Below are positions 1-6,089 of a DNA stretch of 9,181 nucleotides, one piece after another; the first letter of the stretch is position 1, and the number at the start of each line of letters is the position of its first letter. This stretch comes from Candidatus Dormiibacterota bacterium. Its GTDB lineage: Bacteria > Chloroflexota > Dormibacteria > UBA8260 > Bog-877. The notes under the pieces are model-generated. The model did no database searches. It saw only the letters and a list, made by a program, of their open reading frames with translations, and had not been told where the DNA came from. The stretch spans positions 367-9,547 of the forward strand of contig PLTL01000136.1 in assembly GCA_003164475.1 (NCBI GenBank), given 5' to 3'. The position numbers were made by a program, and so were the translations under genes.

Positions 1-149
1 GTCTGGCCCACCCCGGACTGGACCTGGAGGGCGAAGGGACTGAGGTTGGCGAGCACGACGCCCGCGATCACCTGGCCGGGGCCGAGCGAGGCCGGGACCT
101 GGACGGTCCCTCCCGCTACCAGTGGGATCGGAGGTCCGGTCTGGCTCAC
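1..149 (-). CDS. Partial beta-rich protein, probable virion component (5' end only)
   Basis: Reading on the minus strand from a GTG at 149, 49 codons run without a stop to the window edge, so the C-terminus is missing. The GTG overlaps the stop of the CHAP lysin gene by four bases (GTGA), as at several junctions of this operon, which supports both the start and membership of the operon. The visible part begins MSQTGPPIPLVAGG and continues with alternating hydrophobic residues, glycines and an NLSPFALQV stretch, suggesting a short beta-sandwich. There is no membrane segment or signal peptide. I do not recognise a family. Position and composition suggest a virion surface or vertex protein, but that is inference only. 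Confidence 0.7.
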   Translation of the reverse strand, partial: MSQTGPPIPLVAGGTVQVPASLGPGQVIAGVVLANLSPFALQVQSGVGQ

Positions 150-850
150 GCCGCGACCTCGGCCACGTCCTCGGCGGCTCCCTCAGCGCCGGCTCCCTTG
201 GCAGCGCGCGGAGCAGCTGCCTCGGAGCCGCCGCCCCCCGGCATGGAGACGTTCTGCCCGGACCCCTTGGCGAGCAGGTAGAGGCCAGCCAGAAGGAAGA
301 CCGCACCGGCCACGCCGAGCAGGAGCCGCAGGATCACGTTCTCGAAGAGGTTCTCGAGGCCGCTGAGAGCGTCCCCCACCCAGTCGGCGGGGTTGAGGTC
401 GATGCCGGTCGTGCTGGCGGATGTTGACCCTGTGGGCTGGTTAGTGGCGGACAGAGTGCTGATCTCCCCAGCGGATCCGGGAGGCAGGATGAACCCCTCG
501 ACGTCAGCCATGCTGGACTCCCTCGTGTCGGTGTTCCCGGGGCCGTTGCTGTAGTTCATCTCGGACACCTTGAAGGTGCCGTCGGAGTTGACCGCGGTGA
601 CATATGCGACGTGCCCTGTTCCAGCATCGTAGTACCCGGAGGGGGTGTCGGAGGTAGCCGGGAAGCTGCCGGGCTGGTAGACGACCACGGCGCCCACCTG
701 GGGGGTCGAGCTCTCGGGGAGGCCGGCCTTGGCGGCATTCGCGAGCCAGTTGTCGGCGTTGCCCAGGCCCGCAGGGATCCAGCTGGCGACCTGGGCCACG
801 TATGCGGTGCATTGGCCGGCGATGTAGCTGGCGACGGACGCCGCGCTCAT
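146..850 (-). CDS. CHAP-domain peptidoglycan hydrolase with C-terminal membrane anchor (virion lysin)
   Basis: A 234-residue protein. Residues about 5-120 look like a CHAP amidase/endopeptidase domain: the nucleophile motif QCTAYV (Cys14), the GHVAYV motif (His80) and a following EMNY segment (Glu97, Asn99) occur in the usual order and spacing. A Ser/Thr linker (about 130-150) leads to a hydrophobic helix at about 172-194 and an Ala/Gly/Glu-rich tail. There is no N-terminal signal peptide. The family cleaves peptide bonds or the sugar-peptide link of the cell wall. The C-terminal span suggests that it sits in the virion membrane, comparable in role to PRD1 P7, and opens the wall during entry, although a lysis role is possible. 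ATG at 850 is four bases after the upstream stop. No Shine-Dalgarno is seen, so translation is probably coupled. Confidence 0.85.
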   Translation of the reverse strand: MSAASVASYIAGQCTAYVAQVASWIPAGLGNADNWLANAAKAGLPESSTPQVGAVVVYQPGSFPATSDTPSGYYDAGTGHVAYVTAVNSDGTFKVSEMNYSNGPGNTDTRESSMADVEGFILPPGSAGEISTLSATNQPTGSTSASTTGIDLNPADWVGDALSGLENLFENVILRLLLGVAGAVFLLAGLYLLAKGSGQNVSMPGGGGSEAAAPRAAKGAGAEGAAEDVAEVAA

Positions 851-854
851 CAGC

Positions 855-1532
855 TTAGGAGGAGGAGAAGAGCGCGGTCTGACCCGGCAGCTGTGTCCAC
901 TGCTGGTACGTGATGGGCTGGAACTGGCCCTTCTGGGGCTGGTAGTACTCCTGCCCGCCCGTCTGCTGGTACGCCGAGGCGGCCTGGGCAGATGGAAGCC
1001 AGTTGAAGGTCCCGGCAGACGTGGTCACGGGCTGCGCGCCGGCCGCGGTCCCGTAGCCCGGAGCGTTGTACCCGACGCCCAGGTACTGCTCGCTGCTGGT
1101 GTCGGTGTAGAGGGGCGGCGTGGGGGTCGTGGTGGTCACCGCCGGCGCTGCAGCGGCAGTAGTGGTGGCCGCCGTGGTCCCAGAGGTGAGGGACTGCTCG
1201 GCAGCCGTCATCTCGCTCGTCGCGGTCCCCACGGAGCTAGAAAGCGCGCTGAGTGCCTGGACGATCTCCTGGTCGTAGCTGGATTGGCTGCCGTCCGAGG
1301 TGTAGCCGGCCACGGTGCCGGATCCGGTGGTCCCGGTTGCCGAAGTCGTCCCGGTGGTCGAGGTCGTGCCGGTGCTCGACGTCGTAGAGCTGCTCGACTT
1401 GGAGTTGCGGTAAGCAAGCCAGGCGATCAGGGCGCCGACGACGCCCACCGCGAGGGCAGCGTAACCGATGACCCGCTGCTTCTTCTTCTTGGCCTCGCCG
1501 GTGAGCGGCGCCTTCGGCTCTTCCTCTGGCAT
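855..1532 (-). CDS. Single-span membrane protein with Ser/Thr-rich stalk
   Basis: A 225-residue protein of no recognised family. Residues 1-20 are charged and end in a lysine run (KKKKQR). One membrane helix follows at about 21-41 (VIGYAALAVGVVGALIAWLA). By the positive-inside rule the short N-terminus is inside. Residues 44-75 are almost only Ser, Thr and Gly, and a second Thr/Ala-rich stretch lies near 117-142. The last 80 residues are rich in Tyr, Gln and Pro and end in FSSS. The layout of anchor, flexible stalk and distal domain fits a virion membrane protein reaching through or out of the capsid. ATG 1532 is one base past the previous stop with no clear ribosome site, so it is probably coupled. 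The gene directly precedes the lysin. The function is inferred from architecture. Confidence 0.85.
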   Translation of the reverse strand: MPEEEPKAPLTGEAKKKKQRVIGYAALAVGVVGALIAWLAYRNSKSSSSTTSSTGTTSTTGTTSATGTTGSGTVAGYTSDGSQSSYDQEIVQALSALSSSVGTATSEMTAAEQSLTSGTTAATTTAAAAPAVTTTTPTPPLYTDTSSEQYLGVGYNAPGYGTAAGAQPVTTSAGTFNWLPSAQAASAYQQTGGQEYYQPQKGQFQPITYQQWTQLPGQTALFSSS

Positions 1533-1533
1533 C

Positions 1534-1968
1534 TCAGGCCGACTTCAGGTTGGCGTCGATGAGCGCGGAGGTGAAGGCCGCCTGCGCGAGGCCGCTCTGT
1601 GCGATCTGGGCGCGGACCAGTTGGCCCCGCATCTGCGAGGCCGTCCAGGGGGTGAGCGCGGAGGGGTTGAACTTGACGGCCATGCGCTGGCCGCCGGCCA
1701 CGCTGCCGGGGGTGACGGTCTGCTGCCAGACCGGCAGCGCGGTCCCGTCGCCCACCATCCACCCAGAGGTGAGGCCGCCGATGGAGATGCGCTGCAGGCC
1801 CGGGGACGCCGAGAAGCGCCGGGTGAGGATGATGTCCCCGAAGGCGCCAATCTGGGAGGAACTCGAGGCGCTGTTCTCCAGGCCGTGCGGCGCAACAACG
1901 CCGAACCCGACCTCAGCGGGGAAGGGGTTGCGCCCAGCGCGCGGGCCGGGCCCCACCTGGGCCCCCAT
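1534..1968 (-). CDS. Soluble hypothetical protein, possible minor capsid component
   Basis: A 144-residue protein with no membrane helix or known motif. The N-terminal third is rich in Gly, Pro and Val. The middle (about residues 44-100) alternates hydrophobic and polar residues in a beta-like way, with the segment GGLTSGWMVGDG. The C-terminal 40 residues look helical (Ala/Gln/Leu-rich, ending ALIDANLKSA). The ATG lies two bases after the stop of the 50-aa gene and the stop lies one base before the start of the stalk gene, so it is translated within the same operon. It is one of the few non-membrane proteins among the virion genes and of a size like PRD1 penton P31, so it is a candidate vertex or minor capsid protein. 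There is no direct sequence evidence for this. Confidence 0.8.
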   Translation of the reverse strand: MGAQVGPGPRAGRNPFPAEVGFGVVAPHGLENSASSSSQIGAFGDIILTRRFSASPGLQRISIGGLTSGWMVGDGTALPVWQQTVTPGSVAGGQRMAVKFNPSALTPWTASQMRGQLVRAQIAQSGLAQAAFTSALIDANLKSA

Positions 1969-1970
1969 GG

Positions 1971-2123
1971 CTAGGAAGCCTGTCCGCTGAGGAGCGTCGC
2001 GTCGTTCGTCACCTGGCCACCCACGGCCGAGACGGCGGTGGCGAAGCCAGCGGCGTGGGTCACGACGAGCACCAGAAGGGCGCCCATGAAGACCCAGAGG
2101 ATGAGGTGAGTTACGGTGTTCAT
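1971..2123 (-). CDS. 50-aa single-span membrane protein
   Basis: A 50-residue protein starting MNTVTHLILWVFMGALLVL, with one strongly hydrophobic helix over about residues 6-24, followed by a Gly/Ala-rich tail ending LLSGQAS. The ATG at 2123 overlaps the stop of the 31-aa gene as ATGA, which fixes the start. The longer reading of this frame would have to run back through the 31-aa and 124-aa genes. Proteins of this size are common in the internal membrane of PRD1-like virions. I do not recognise a family. A small virion membrane protein is the most likely role. Confidence 0.7.
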   Translation of the reverse strand: MNTVTHLILWVFMGALLVLVVTHAAGFATAVSAVGGQVTNDATLLSGQAS

Positions 2124-2215
2124 CGGTGGGTCACGACGTGGTAGATGAGGATGGCCACGACCACGCCGATGAGCGCGACGGCTACGGTGGGGAGGTGGAT
2201 GCCCTTGAGGTTCAC
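2120..2215 (-). CDS. 31-aa single-span membrane protein
   Basis: A very short gene starting at GTG 2215, encoding MNLKGIHLP, then a hydrophobic helix (TVAVALIGVVVAILIY, about residues 10-25), then HVVTHR. Support comes from the ribosome site AGGAG six bases before the GTG, which contains the stop TAG of the upstream 124-aa gene, and from the ATGA overlap with the next gene at its 3' end. Without it there would be a hundred-base gap in an operon that otherwise has none. It is probably a virion membrane peptide. No homology can be judged at this length. Confidence 0.6.
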   Translation of the reverse strand: MNLKGIHLPTVAVALIGVVVAILIYHVVTHR

Positions 2216-2224
2216 GGCGATCTC

Positions 2225-2599
2225 CTATCCCAGACCCGAAAGCTGAAGAACGTTGCTCGCCGTGGAGCTGGTGGTGCTGGCGCTCTTGCTGCCCAGGCCG
2301 CCCCACTCGGTGAGCGCCCAGAGCATGGCCAGGCCAACCGCGAAGACGGTGGCCAGCATCCCGGCATTGTCGCCCAGGCCGGCGATGACGATGAGCGCGA
2401 TCACGACGATAACCTCGGCCGCGAGGCCGGCGATCTGGGTGTGTGCCGAGGTGAGCTGAGCGGCGGTCTCGTTCTGGTTCACGATGGAGCCGATGAGGCT
2501 GCTGGAGCCCACCTTGGCGGTGCGGTTCGTGACCAGGTTGGCGACGATGAGGGCGACGCCGATAAAGGCGATGAGCTGCTGCTTGCCGTTGCCGATCAT
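2225..2599 (-). CDS. 124-aa membrane protein with three predicted spans
   Basis: A 124-residue protein from ATG 2599, which overlaps the stop of the 101-aa gene as ATGA. The frame is open further upstream, but this overlap decides the start. Hydrophobic helices lie at about 8-24 (LIAFIGVALIVANLV), 57-75 (AGLAAEVIVVIALIVIAGL) and 80-97 (AGMLATVFAVGLAMLWAL). Between the first and second is a polar stretch with Asn, Gln and Thr. The C-terminal 25 residues are Ser/Thr-rich. No family is recognised. The hairpin of spans two and three would also suit a holin, but position within the run of small membrane genes after the capsid gene favours a virion membrane protein. Confidence 0.8.
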   Translation of the reverse strand: MIGNGKQQLIAFIGVALIVANLVTNRTAKVGSSSLIGSIVNQNETAAQLTSAHTQIAGLAAEVIVVIALIVIAGLGDNAGMLATVFAVGLAMLWALTEWGGLGSKSASTTSSTASNVLQLSGLG

Positions 2600-2901
2600 G
2601 TCAGTGGGCTCGTGACCCGGCCACCGCCGGAGCCGAAGGGGTTCATCCAGCTTGGAACGGGCGTGATGACCTGGGCCGGGCCGGTAACCCCAGGGTCGGA
2701 GTTGCCGGAGCTGGCCGAGATCTTCGTGCTCGTGCCGAGCGGCGTCTGCGTGCCGGTGGACGTCGAGGACCCGACCGTGGTGGGGGACGGGGCCGTCTGC
2801 CCAGTGATGACCTGGTAGAACTGGCCCTGGGTGCCCTGGACCGCGATGATGACGGCCAAGACGCCGCCCACGGCCAGGAGTGCCCCGATGAGCAGGTTCA
2901 C
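2596..2901 (-). CDS. 101-aa membrane protein with Ser/Thr-rich ectodomain
   Basis: A 101-residue protein from GTG 2901, which overlaps the upstream stop as GTGA. Residues 3-22 form a membrane helix right at the N-terminus (LLIGALLAVGGVLAVIIAV). The rest is a low-complexity region rich in Thr, Ser, Gly and Pro, with the segment SWMNPFGSGGGR near the end. The helix has no obvious signal peptidase site, so it is more likely an anchor than a cleaved signal. The architecture resembles a shorter version of the 225-aa stalk protein. It is probably a virion membrane protein; the exact role is unknown. Confidence 0.8.
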   Translation of the reverse strand: MNLLIGALLAVGGVLAVIIAVQGTQGQFYQVITGQTAPSPTTVGSSTSTGTQTPLGTSTKISASSGNSDPGVTGPAQVITPVPSWMNPFGSGGGRVTSPLT

Positions 2902-3293
2902 GCGGCCACCCGTGCCTCTTCGCTGGCGCCCGCGAACTTGAGGCCCTCATTGGCCTCGAGGACGGTCTTGCGCCAGTGGATCTTCCCGATCAGGAAGACG
3001 GAGGTGAGCAGGCCCACGATCACCCAGAGGGTGGGCGAGGCCTTCCAGTTGAAGGGATGGTTGGCCGCCACCTGGGCGACGGTGCCGTTGTTGTCGGCGG
3101 TGCCGTAGCCCATGACGGAGCCGTAGGCCGAGGACGATCCGCCGCCTCCAGCGCCACCGATGAAGGCCGGCTGGGTCGGGCTGACCTGGGGGACGCCCTG
3201 GGTCGTCGGCCCGAAGGCCACAGGCTGGTAGGCGGAGGCCTGGGGCAGATCGAACCGCTGGCCGTTGATGACCTGGGTTCCGGGACCGAGCAC
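2898..3293 (-). CDS. 131-aa membrane protein immediately after the capsid gene
   Basis: A 131-residue protein from GTG 3293. A strong ribosome site, AGGAGGAGG, lies five bases upstream and includes the TAG stop of the capsid gene. Residues 1-85 are Gly/Pro/Gln-rich, with a run of glycines and serines near 46-55. One membrane helix spans about 87-104 (PTLWVIVGLLTSVFLIG), followed by a basic segment (KIHWRKT) and a charged C-terminus. The long N-terminal part and the basic residues after the helix suggest that the C-terminus is inside. The strong ribosome site suggests high expression alongside the capsid protein, which fits an abundant membrane or capsid-to-membrane linking protein. This function is inferred. 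Confidence 0.85.
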   Translation of the reverse strand: MLGPGTQVINGQRFDLPQASAYQPVAFGPTTQGVPQVSPTQPAFIGGAGGGGSSSAYGSVMGYGTADNNGTVAQVAANHPFNWKASPTLWVIVGLLTSVFLIGKIHWRKTVLEANEGLKFAGASEEARVAA

Positions 3294-3305
3294 GGGTGCC
3301 TCCTC

Positions 3306-4598
3306 CTAGCTCACGTAGACGAGGGACTCGATGCCCATGACCGCGTAGGCGGTGCTGGACAGCGTGGTGGTGCCCGTCTCGAAGTAGACCTGGCAGCCGG
3401 CCGTGGTGAGCAGGTTGAGCGCCCGCTTGTTCGAGATCGTGCCCCGGTCGTCGATGGCCAGGTCCCAGGCGAACGTGCCCTGGGGGAGCATCGACTGGTG
3501 CTGGAGGAGCCAGCGTTGCTGCATGGTGTCCGGGGTGTCGTCGAAGCGGAGCAGGCCGGAGCCGTACTGGAGCTGGGCCTTGGTCACGATGTTGATGTTG
3601 ACGGGAGCGCCCACGCCGGAGCTCGCCGAGGGGTCAAAGAACCGGACGTAGACGGAGAGGACTTGGCCGGCTTCGAGCGGGATCAGGAGCGGGATGACGC
3701 TCTTGCCCGCCACGCCGAAGCGTGTGGTCTGCCAGGCGTACTGCCAGCCGTACACGGGCGGCAGCACGGCCGGGTTGCCGGCGTAGATCGCCTGGCGGCG
3801 GAAGGTGAGGGCGCAGGTGGCGGCGGTGAAGGTGGACGCGGTGTCACCGGAGGCGGTGAGCGCCGTGGTGTACACCGGGGCCACGTCCGTCGTCGGCCCG
3901 ATGCCCTGGTTGAAGACGATGGAGGGGATGATCTGGCGTGTGGTGCCCGCCATGTACTGGGGGCTGACCAGCGCCGAGTGGGGCGCCGTCATCAGCTCGC
4001 CGGTGGGGGCCAGGTCGAAGTACGAGTCGAACCACTGCCCGGCGGGGAGCCGCAGGAGGGCCTCCCACGAGGTGCTCGAGGTCGTCCAGGCGGCGGCGAA
4101 CTGGTTGGCCTGGGCCAGCGCGGCAGCGTAGTAGCCGGTCGCGGTGCCGCCCACCGGGAAGCCGGAGGGGTTGGCGCCCAGGTTGATTTCGCCGGCGTTG
4201 CGCGGGGCGCGCTGCGGCCGGATGAGGTTGAAGATGTACCAGTCGATCCCGCTCTCGACCTTGACGGACGAGTACTGGTTTTGGATCTGGAGCTGCACCG
4301 GGCCCACCGCGTTGAAGGGCGCGTAGGCGCTGGCGGTGAGCGTCTGGCCGGTGCCCTGGGTGTAGGTGCCGGCGAAGACCAGCTTCGCCATCCAATCGGT
4401 GACGACGTCGGTCTGCTTGAAGGCCTGGATGCCGTTCGCGGTCACCTGGGCCGTCTGGCTCATCGCGACGGAGAGCCCGATGGTCGACTCGAAGGTCTCC
4501 TGCCACTGGGTGCTGCCCGCGGGGGTGCCCGGGATGTCGAAGTACTGCCCAGGAGCCACGGTCTGGCCCTGGCTCGGGGTGCTCGTCTTCGAGGCCAC
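3306..4598 (-). CDS. Major capsid protein, double jelly-roll type
   Basis: A 430-residue protein, within the usual 300-500 range for DJR capsid proteins. It has no membrane helix and the composition is strongly beta-rich. The segment YAPFNAVGPVQLQIQNQY (about 92-109) followed by SGIDWYIFNLI (about 116-126) resembles the first jelly roll of PRD1 P3, which has an FGPANLVQ stretch followed by SGWHLHFVN. The second half (about 250-430) repeats an alternation of strands with loops and ends in an aromatic strand (GIESLVYVS). The start is GTG 4598, eight bases after GGAGG. It follows the packaging ATPase and two tiny genes and precedes small membrane genes, the typical neighbourhood of this lineage. 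Assignment rests on residue pattern, size and context. A structure prediction should show two beta-barrels side by side. Confidence 0.8.
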   Translation of the reverse strand: MASKTSTPSQGQTVAPGQYFDIPGTPAGSTQWQETFESTIGLSVAMSQTAQVTANGIQAFKQTDVVTDWMAKLVFAGTYTQGTGQTLTASAYAPFNAVGPVQLQIQNQYSSVKVESGIDWYIFNLIRPQRAPRNAGEINLGANPSGFPVGGTATGYYAAALAQANQFAAAWTTSSTSWEALLRLPAGQWFDSYFDLAPTGELMTAPHSALVSPQYMAGTTRQIIPSIVFNQGIGPTTDVAPVYTTALTASGDTASTFTAATCALTFRRQAIYAGNPAVLPPVYGWQYAWQTTRFGVAGKSVIPLLIPLEAGQVLSVYVRFFDPSASSGVGAPVNINIVTKAQLQYGSGLLRFDDTPDTMQQRWLLQHQSMLPQGTFAWDLAIDDRGTISNKRALNLLTTAGCQVYFETGTTTLSSTAYAVMGIESLVYVS

Positions 4599-4613
4599 TA
4601 GGTCATCCTCCGA

Positions 4614-4760
4614 TCAGGGATGCTGGAAAAGGGCTGCGGGCCCCGGCAGGTTGGCCGCCTTGGCGCCCCATGTGAAGATCGCCATCATGCAAGACACCGC
4701 GACGGTGAGGAGAACGACGAAGACGATCGGGTGATCCAGGGCGTCCAGGAAGCGGTCCAT
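4614..4760 (-). CDS. 48-aa single-span membrane protein between ATPase and capsid genes (PRD1 P20-like by position)
   Basis: A 49-codon gene from ATG 4760 to TGA 4614-4616. It encodes MDRFLDALDHP, a hydrophobic helix (IVFVVLLTVAVSCMMAIFTW, about residues 12-31) and a Gly/Ala/Pro tail. It fills the gap between the 67-aa gene and the capsid gene, and the capsid ribosome site begins just after its stop. As I recall the PRD1 map, gene XX (42 residues, a membrane protein of the packaging vertex) lies between ATPase gene IX and capsid gene III. This gene is alike in size, topology and place. No sequence similarity can be claimed. A -10-like box GATAAT lies eight bases before the ATG, so it may head its own leaderless transcript with the capsid gene. 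Confidence 0.7.
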   Translation of the reverse strand: MDRFLDALDHPIVFVVLLTVAVSCMMAIFTWGAKAANLPGPAALFQHP

Positions 4761-4768
4761 CGCCCCCG

Positions 4769-4774
4769 ATTATC
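4769..4774 (-). promoter_or_regulatory. Possible internal promoter -10 box for the capsid transcript
   Basis: On the minus strand GATAAT matches TATAAT at five of six bases and includes the TAA stop of the 67-aa gene. Eight bases (CGGGGGCG) separate it from ATG 4760, so a transcript would have almost no leader. A TTGCCC hexamer lies 19 bases upstream, longer than the ideal spacing. In such GC-rich DNA this AT-rich hexamer stands out, but it could be chance. Confidence 0.4.
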
Positions 4775-4973
4775 GGCCGACTACCCTCATTTGGGGCAAC
4801 GCTGCAATCGCTTCGCCTCGATGCAGCCGCTGGAGGCGATCCCGGATCCGGAAGAGGGCATCGACGGCGTCGTCAGCGAAGGGACGCTCCACGGGAGACA
4901 TCTCCCCGACGTGCTCCTGGATCATCACCATCGACTCGTCGAGCAGCTGGGAGAGCTTGACCGGGAAGATCAT
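4770..4973 (-). CDS. 67-aa hypothetical helical protein after the ATPase
   Basis: A 67-residue protein from ATG 4973, which overlaps the ATPase stop as ATGA. That overlap chooses this start over the longer reading of the same frame inside the ATPase gene. The sequence starts MIFPVKLSQLLDESMVMIQE and looks mostly alpha-helical, with acidic residues in the middle and a basic helix RIRDRLQRLHR (about 43-53). It has no membrane span and no recognised domain. Tight coupling to the ATPase suggests a shared task, such as a packaging accessory, but this is inference. Confidence 0.75.
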   Translation of the reverse strand: MIFPVKLSQLLDESMVMIQEHVGEMSPVERPFADDAVDALFRIRDRLQRLHRGEAIAALPQMRVVGR

Positions 4974-5722
4974 AGGTCGAGCTTGTAGGGGCCCCAGACC
5001 TTCTCGTAATCGGCCTTGGTCCAGTACTTGAAGACGAAGGGCACCCGAGGCGGCCGGAGCGTGATTGGAGCCCCCATCTCCTGGAGGCGGCCGGCATCGC
5101 GCAGGAAGTCCAGCCGGAAGAGGTAGAGCTTGGTCAGCTCCTCCATGACGCTGGGCGGGATGCCCTTGGTCCGCTGCGAGCAGATCAGCACCGACTCCCC
5201 CAGCTCCCGGCCGCCCGTGACCGCCATGCCGATGGCGTCGAAGCCACCGAAGGGGGCGCCGTTGGAGTGGTAGTGGTCCCTGACCTCGTCGACCTGGAGC
5301 AGCTGTGGGCGAGAGGACCGGGCGCCGGCGTGGAATACCTGGACGCACGCGGCGCAGAGCTCCGGCCGCGGCTTCCGGCCGCCGGCTCCCTGGACGATCA
5401 CCGTGGTTGCCATGCCGAAGGCGCGCTCGAGGTCGGACGGATTGCTCACCGCGACCGAGTCGGCGATGACCTGGCCGTGGCCCCAATGCCGATACCGGCG
5501 CTGGGCGGTCACTCCGCTCGTCTCCCACTGGGCCCGGTAGCGGGGCTTCGTGTCGAGGATCAGCCGGCGTGCCTTCTTGCCCTGATACCTGGTCAGGAAG
5601 TCTCGGCCGAGGAGATCCGCGAGCGTGGTCTTGCCCGTCCCGGTCCCACCCAGGACGAAGCCGCGCTCACGCTCCCGGAGGCTGAGCTGGGCTAGGGGGA
5701 GGGACGACGGAGAGGGTGTCAT
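4970..5722 (-). CDS. Genome-packaging ATPase, FtsK/HerA superfamily (PRD1 P9 / A32-like)
   Basis: A 250-residue protein carrying one P-loop ATPase domain. Walker A is GGTGTGKT at residues 25-32, preceded by a beta strand (RGFVLGG). Walker B is LLQVDE at 141-146, with Asp145 for magnesium and Glu146 catalytic. A sensor motif CSQRTKGIPP (181-190) follows, as in HerA/FtsK proteins. Size and motif order fit the compact packaging ATPases of the PRD1-adenovirus lineage, which pump DNA into preformed capsids through a membrane-associated vertex. ATG 5722 lies 56 bases inside the preceding gene and lacks a clear ribosome site. No other good start precedes the Walker A strand, so I kept it. It is followed by the 67-aa gene (ATGA), the 48-aa membrane gene and the capsid gene. 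Bacterial FtsK proteins are much longer. Confidence 0.88.
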   Translation of the reverse strand: MTPSPSSLPLAQLSLRERERGFVLGGTGTGKTTLADLLGRDFLTRYQGKKARRLILDTKPRYRAQWETSGVTAQRRYRHWGHGQVIADSVAVSNPSDLERAFGMATTVIVQGAGGRKPRPELCAACVQVFHAGARSSRPQLLQVDEVRDHYHSNGAPFGGFDAIGMAVTGGRELGESVLICSQRTKGIPPSVMEELTKLYLFRLDFLRDAGRLQEMGAPITLRPPRVPFVFKYWTKADYEKVWGPYKLDL

Positions 5723-6089
5723 GGGCGTGGGTGGGGTCGACGCCGTCGGCGAGCTCGGTGATCGAGGCCGCCAGGCCCCTCATCATCTGCAAGCACTCGG
5801 CCTCGGGGACCTTGGCAAGCTCCTCGAGCATGAGGGGCTCGAGCCGGCGCAGGAGGCGCACGGCGCTCCGGAGGGCGACGGGGGCAGCGTTGACCTCGGG
5901 GTGGGCCAGCCCCATGCTCAGCACGTCGTCCACGGCCTTCATCACCGCGCGGTGGACGGCCCCGGGCTGGTGGAGCATGTTGGCCGGCATCTGGTCACCG
6001 TCCGTCGCCGTGCTGAGCAGGCGTCCGGCGCGCGCGTCGATGTCGCGGGTGTACCGCGCAGAGAGCTCGGCGAGGCGGAGATCAGCCAC
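5667..6089 (-). CDS. Hypothetical helical protein (140 aa)
   Basis: A 140-residue protein from GTG 6089, which overlaps the zinc-finger gene's stop by eight bases (GTGGCTGA), the same arrangement as another junction in this operon. An AGGTG lies about seven bases upstream. A longer reading to ATG 6152 is possible but would overlap the upstream gene by 71 bases. The sequence is mainly alpha-helical with many Ala, Leu and Arg, including LRSAVRLLRRLEPLMLEELAK in the middle, and ends in a Pro-rich tail (VVPPPSPAQPPGA). No domain is recognised. Its tail is encoded over the first 56 bases of the ATPase gene in another frame. It may be an assembly or packaging helper by position. Confidence 0.75.
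   Translation of the reverse strand: MADLRLAELSARYTRDIDARAGRLLSTATDGDQMPANMLHQPGAVHRAVMKAVDDVLSMGLAHPEVNAAPVALRSAVRLLRRLEPLMLEELAKVPEAECLQMMRGLAASITELADGVDPTHAHDTLSVVPPPSPAQPPGA

Noticed and set aside
2976..4601. 541-codon open frame on the plus strand opposite the capsid gene
   Set aside because: Long antisense frames are expected in GC-rich DNA; its product is a Gly/Arg/Val/Asp-biased sequence without domains, while the minus strand gives a coherent beta-rich capsid protein with a good ribosome site.
4770..5528. Extended 252-codon frame around the 67-aa gene
   Set aside because: Its upstream two-thirds overlap the ATPase in another frame and are Arg/Pro-rich; the ATGA-coupled ATG at 4973 is the likely start.
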